A stretch of 5,139 nt of DNA from JBBIRT01 sp037441725 (lineage in GTDB: Bacteria; Desulfobacterota; BSN033; UBA1163), in assembly GCA_037441725.1 (NCBI GenBank), contig JBBIRT010000187.1, positions 1 to 5,139 of the forward strand. The letters run 5' to 3'. The stretch's first letter is position 1; each line of letters starts with the position of its first letter. The translations under genes and the position numbers were made by a program. Below the pieces are notes generated by a model. The model saw only the letters and a list, made by a program, of their open reading frames with translations, did not search any database and was not told the DNA's origin. Shown here piece by piece: positions 4,574-5,139 of the stretch.

Positions 4574-4586
4574 TGACTTCTTGTCA
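4574..4586. repeat. TGAC-N5-GTCA palindrome, possible activator site
   Basis: TGAC (4574-4577) and GTCA (4583-4586) form a short perfect inverted repeat around TTCTT. It is about 100-112 bases upstream of the predicted start of the sigma54-like promoter, a usual distance for an enhancer-binding protein. A short palindrome can arise by chance, so this is a candidate only. The rest of 4587-4695 holds no further feature I can support. Confidence 0.3.
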
Positions 4587-4695
4587 TGGGCAGGTAAAAA
4601 TTTTGTCTGGAAAGCACTTCGTTAAACTATTCCTTCCTCAATAATTGGCCTTTCATATCTCTACTTCTTCCTTTAGAAATCAGAAACTCTCTTTC

Positions 4696-5139
4696 CTAAA
4701 ACATCTGAACCAATTCAATAATAAACCCGCCCACATCAAGATCAATATAAGCAAGGCTACCGTTATCAAAAGTGGCTTTGAGCAGAACCTTGGCTCCTTT
4801 TTGAGTGAGCCTATCTATTTCCTTCTGAAGATCATCTACAGCAAACATCACATGCTGAATACCCTCTCCTTTGCTATCTAAATATTCTTGATGGGGGGAA
4901 TCACCAGCAATAGGTTGGCATAACTCAAGTTCAACATTCCCTACCATAGCGGCCTTGACATCCACTCTTCCTTGGAAAGGTTTCCCTCTAAACCATTCCT
5001 TTGCCCCTGGGGGAAGTATTTTGGGAGTAAAGGGTCCAAAGCCCAAAACAGAAAATCGCTCCACAGCCTTATCCATATCTTTTACCACTAATCCTATCTG
5101 CTTCAATTTCCAAGATGATAATCCTATTCTATTCTCGCC
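4696..5139 (-). CDS. VOC-superfamily protein, methylmalonyl-CoA epimerase-like (5' end probably outside window)
   Basis: The frame is open from the window edge to TAG at 4698-4696. A TTG at 5106 would give 136 residues starting directly at KQIGLVVKD. Since the family normally has several residues before this first strand, and upstream codons read SSWKL-KQIGLVVKD without a stop, the true start is probably beyond 5139. Counting from 5106, two beta-alpha-beta repeats are seen (1-62 and about 83-136). Family marks are QIGLVVKDMDKAV (3-15), VELELCQPI (58-66), GIQHVMFAVDD (82-92) and FIIELVQ (128-134). In methylmalonyl-CoA epimerase the metal ligands are His, Gln, His, Glu. Here the matching positions read Gln3, Glu61, His85 and Glu131, so the first histidine is replaced. 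It may be an epimerase-like enzyme with another substrate; the reaction cannot be named with confidence. Confidence 0.8.
   Translation of the reverse strand, partial: GENRIGLSSWKLKQIGLVVKDMDKAVERFSVLGFGPFTPKILPPGAKEWFRGKPFQGRVDVKAAMVGNVELELCQPIAGDSPHQEYLDSKGEGIQHVMFAVDDLQKEIDRLTQKGAKVLLKATFDNGSLAYIDLDVGGFIIELVQMF

Noticed and set aside
4237..4644. A 135-codon plus-strand reading frame across the GEMM riboswitch region
   Set aside because: It runs antisense through the aptamer, insert, terminator and sigma54-like promoter, has no family resemblance, and is dominated by low-complexity hydrophobic residues from AT-rich DNA. The minus-strand RNA signals explain the sequence.
4627..4656. Nine-codon minus-strand frame (MKGQLLRKE) after an AGGAAG-like sequence
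   Set aside because: It is too short to support as a gene and matches chance expectation in purine-rich DNA.

Overview
The window looks like the chromosome of an anaerobic, moderately AT-rich bacterium. The best guess is Desulfobacterota (deltaproteobacterial) or a related phylum such as Nitrospirota. The reasons are a sulfide-type (histidine) Thi4 enzyme and an archaeal-type ThiDN fusion inside a bacterial operon with sigma70-like promoters, a GEMM-I (cyclic-di-GMP) riboswitch behind a sigma54-like promoter, and small zinc-ribbon and VOC proteins common in those groups. The taxon is an inference; no rRNA or other marker gene is present.

Left part (1-3771, + strand): a complete thiamin operon. 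A consensus promoter (TTGACA-17-TATAAT, 66-94) drives a TPP riboswitch (about 103-205), followed by an intrinsic terminator (220-256). The 3' arm of the terminator can pair with the aptamer instead, so the OFF switch is readable from sequence. The genes are thi4 (thiazole synthesis), thiDN (HMP/HMP-P kinase fused to an archaeal-type thiamin-phosphate synthase) and cytX (a predicted HMP importer of the NCS1 family). Together they make the thiazole moiety, bring in and activate the pyrimidine, and join the two. No thiC is present here.

Middle (3768-4223, - strand): two very small genes. A 59-residue zinc-ribbon protein has its own strong promoter, and its stop codon overlaps that of cytX by 4 bp, tail to tail. 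Upstream of it lies a 57-residue protein that I do not recognise.

Right-middle (4224-4695, - strand control region): the most unusual part. Reading leftwards there is a sigma54-like promoter, then a GEMM-I aptamer with a canonical GCGA-capped P2, then a Rho-independent terminator whose 5' arm can pair with the aptamer's P3 strand, then a strong ribosome-binding site and the 57-residue gene. The aptamer is split by a 72-nt GC-rich insert in its ligand-binding junction. The insert can fold into a closed three-way junction. A base pair next to the ligand site looks swapped in a compensating way, so the switch may still work with the extra domain in place.

Right end (4696-5139, - strand): a VOC-superfamily protein resembling methylmalonyl-CoA epimerase, probably cut at its N terminus by the window edge.
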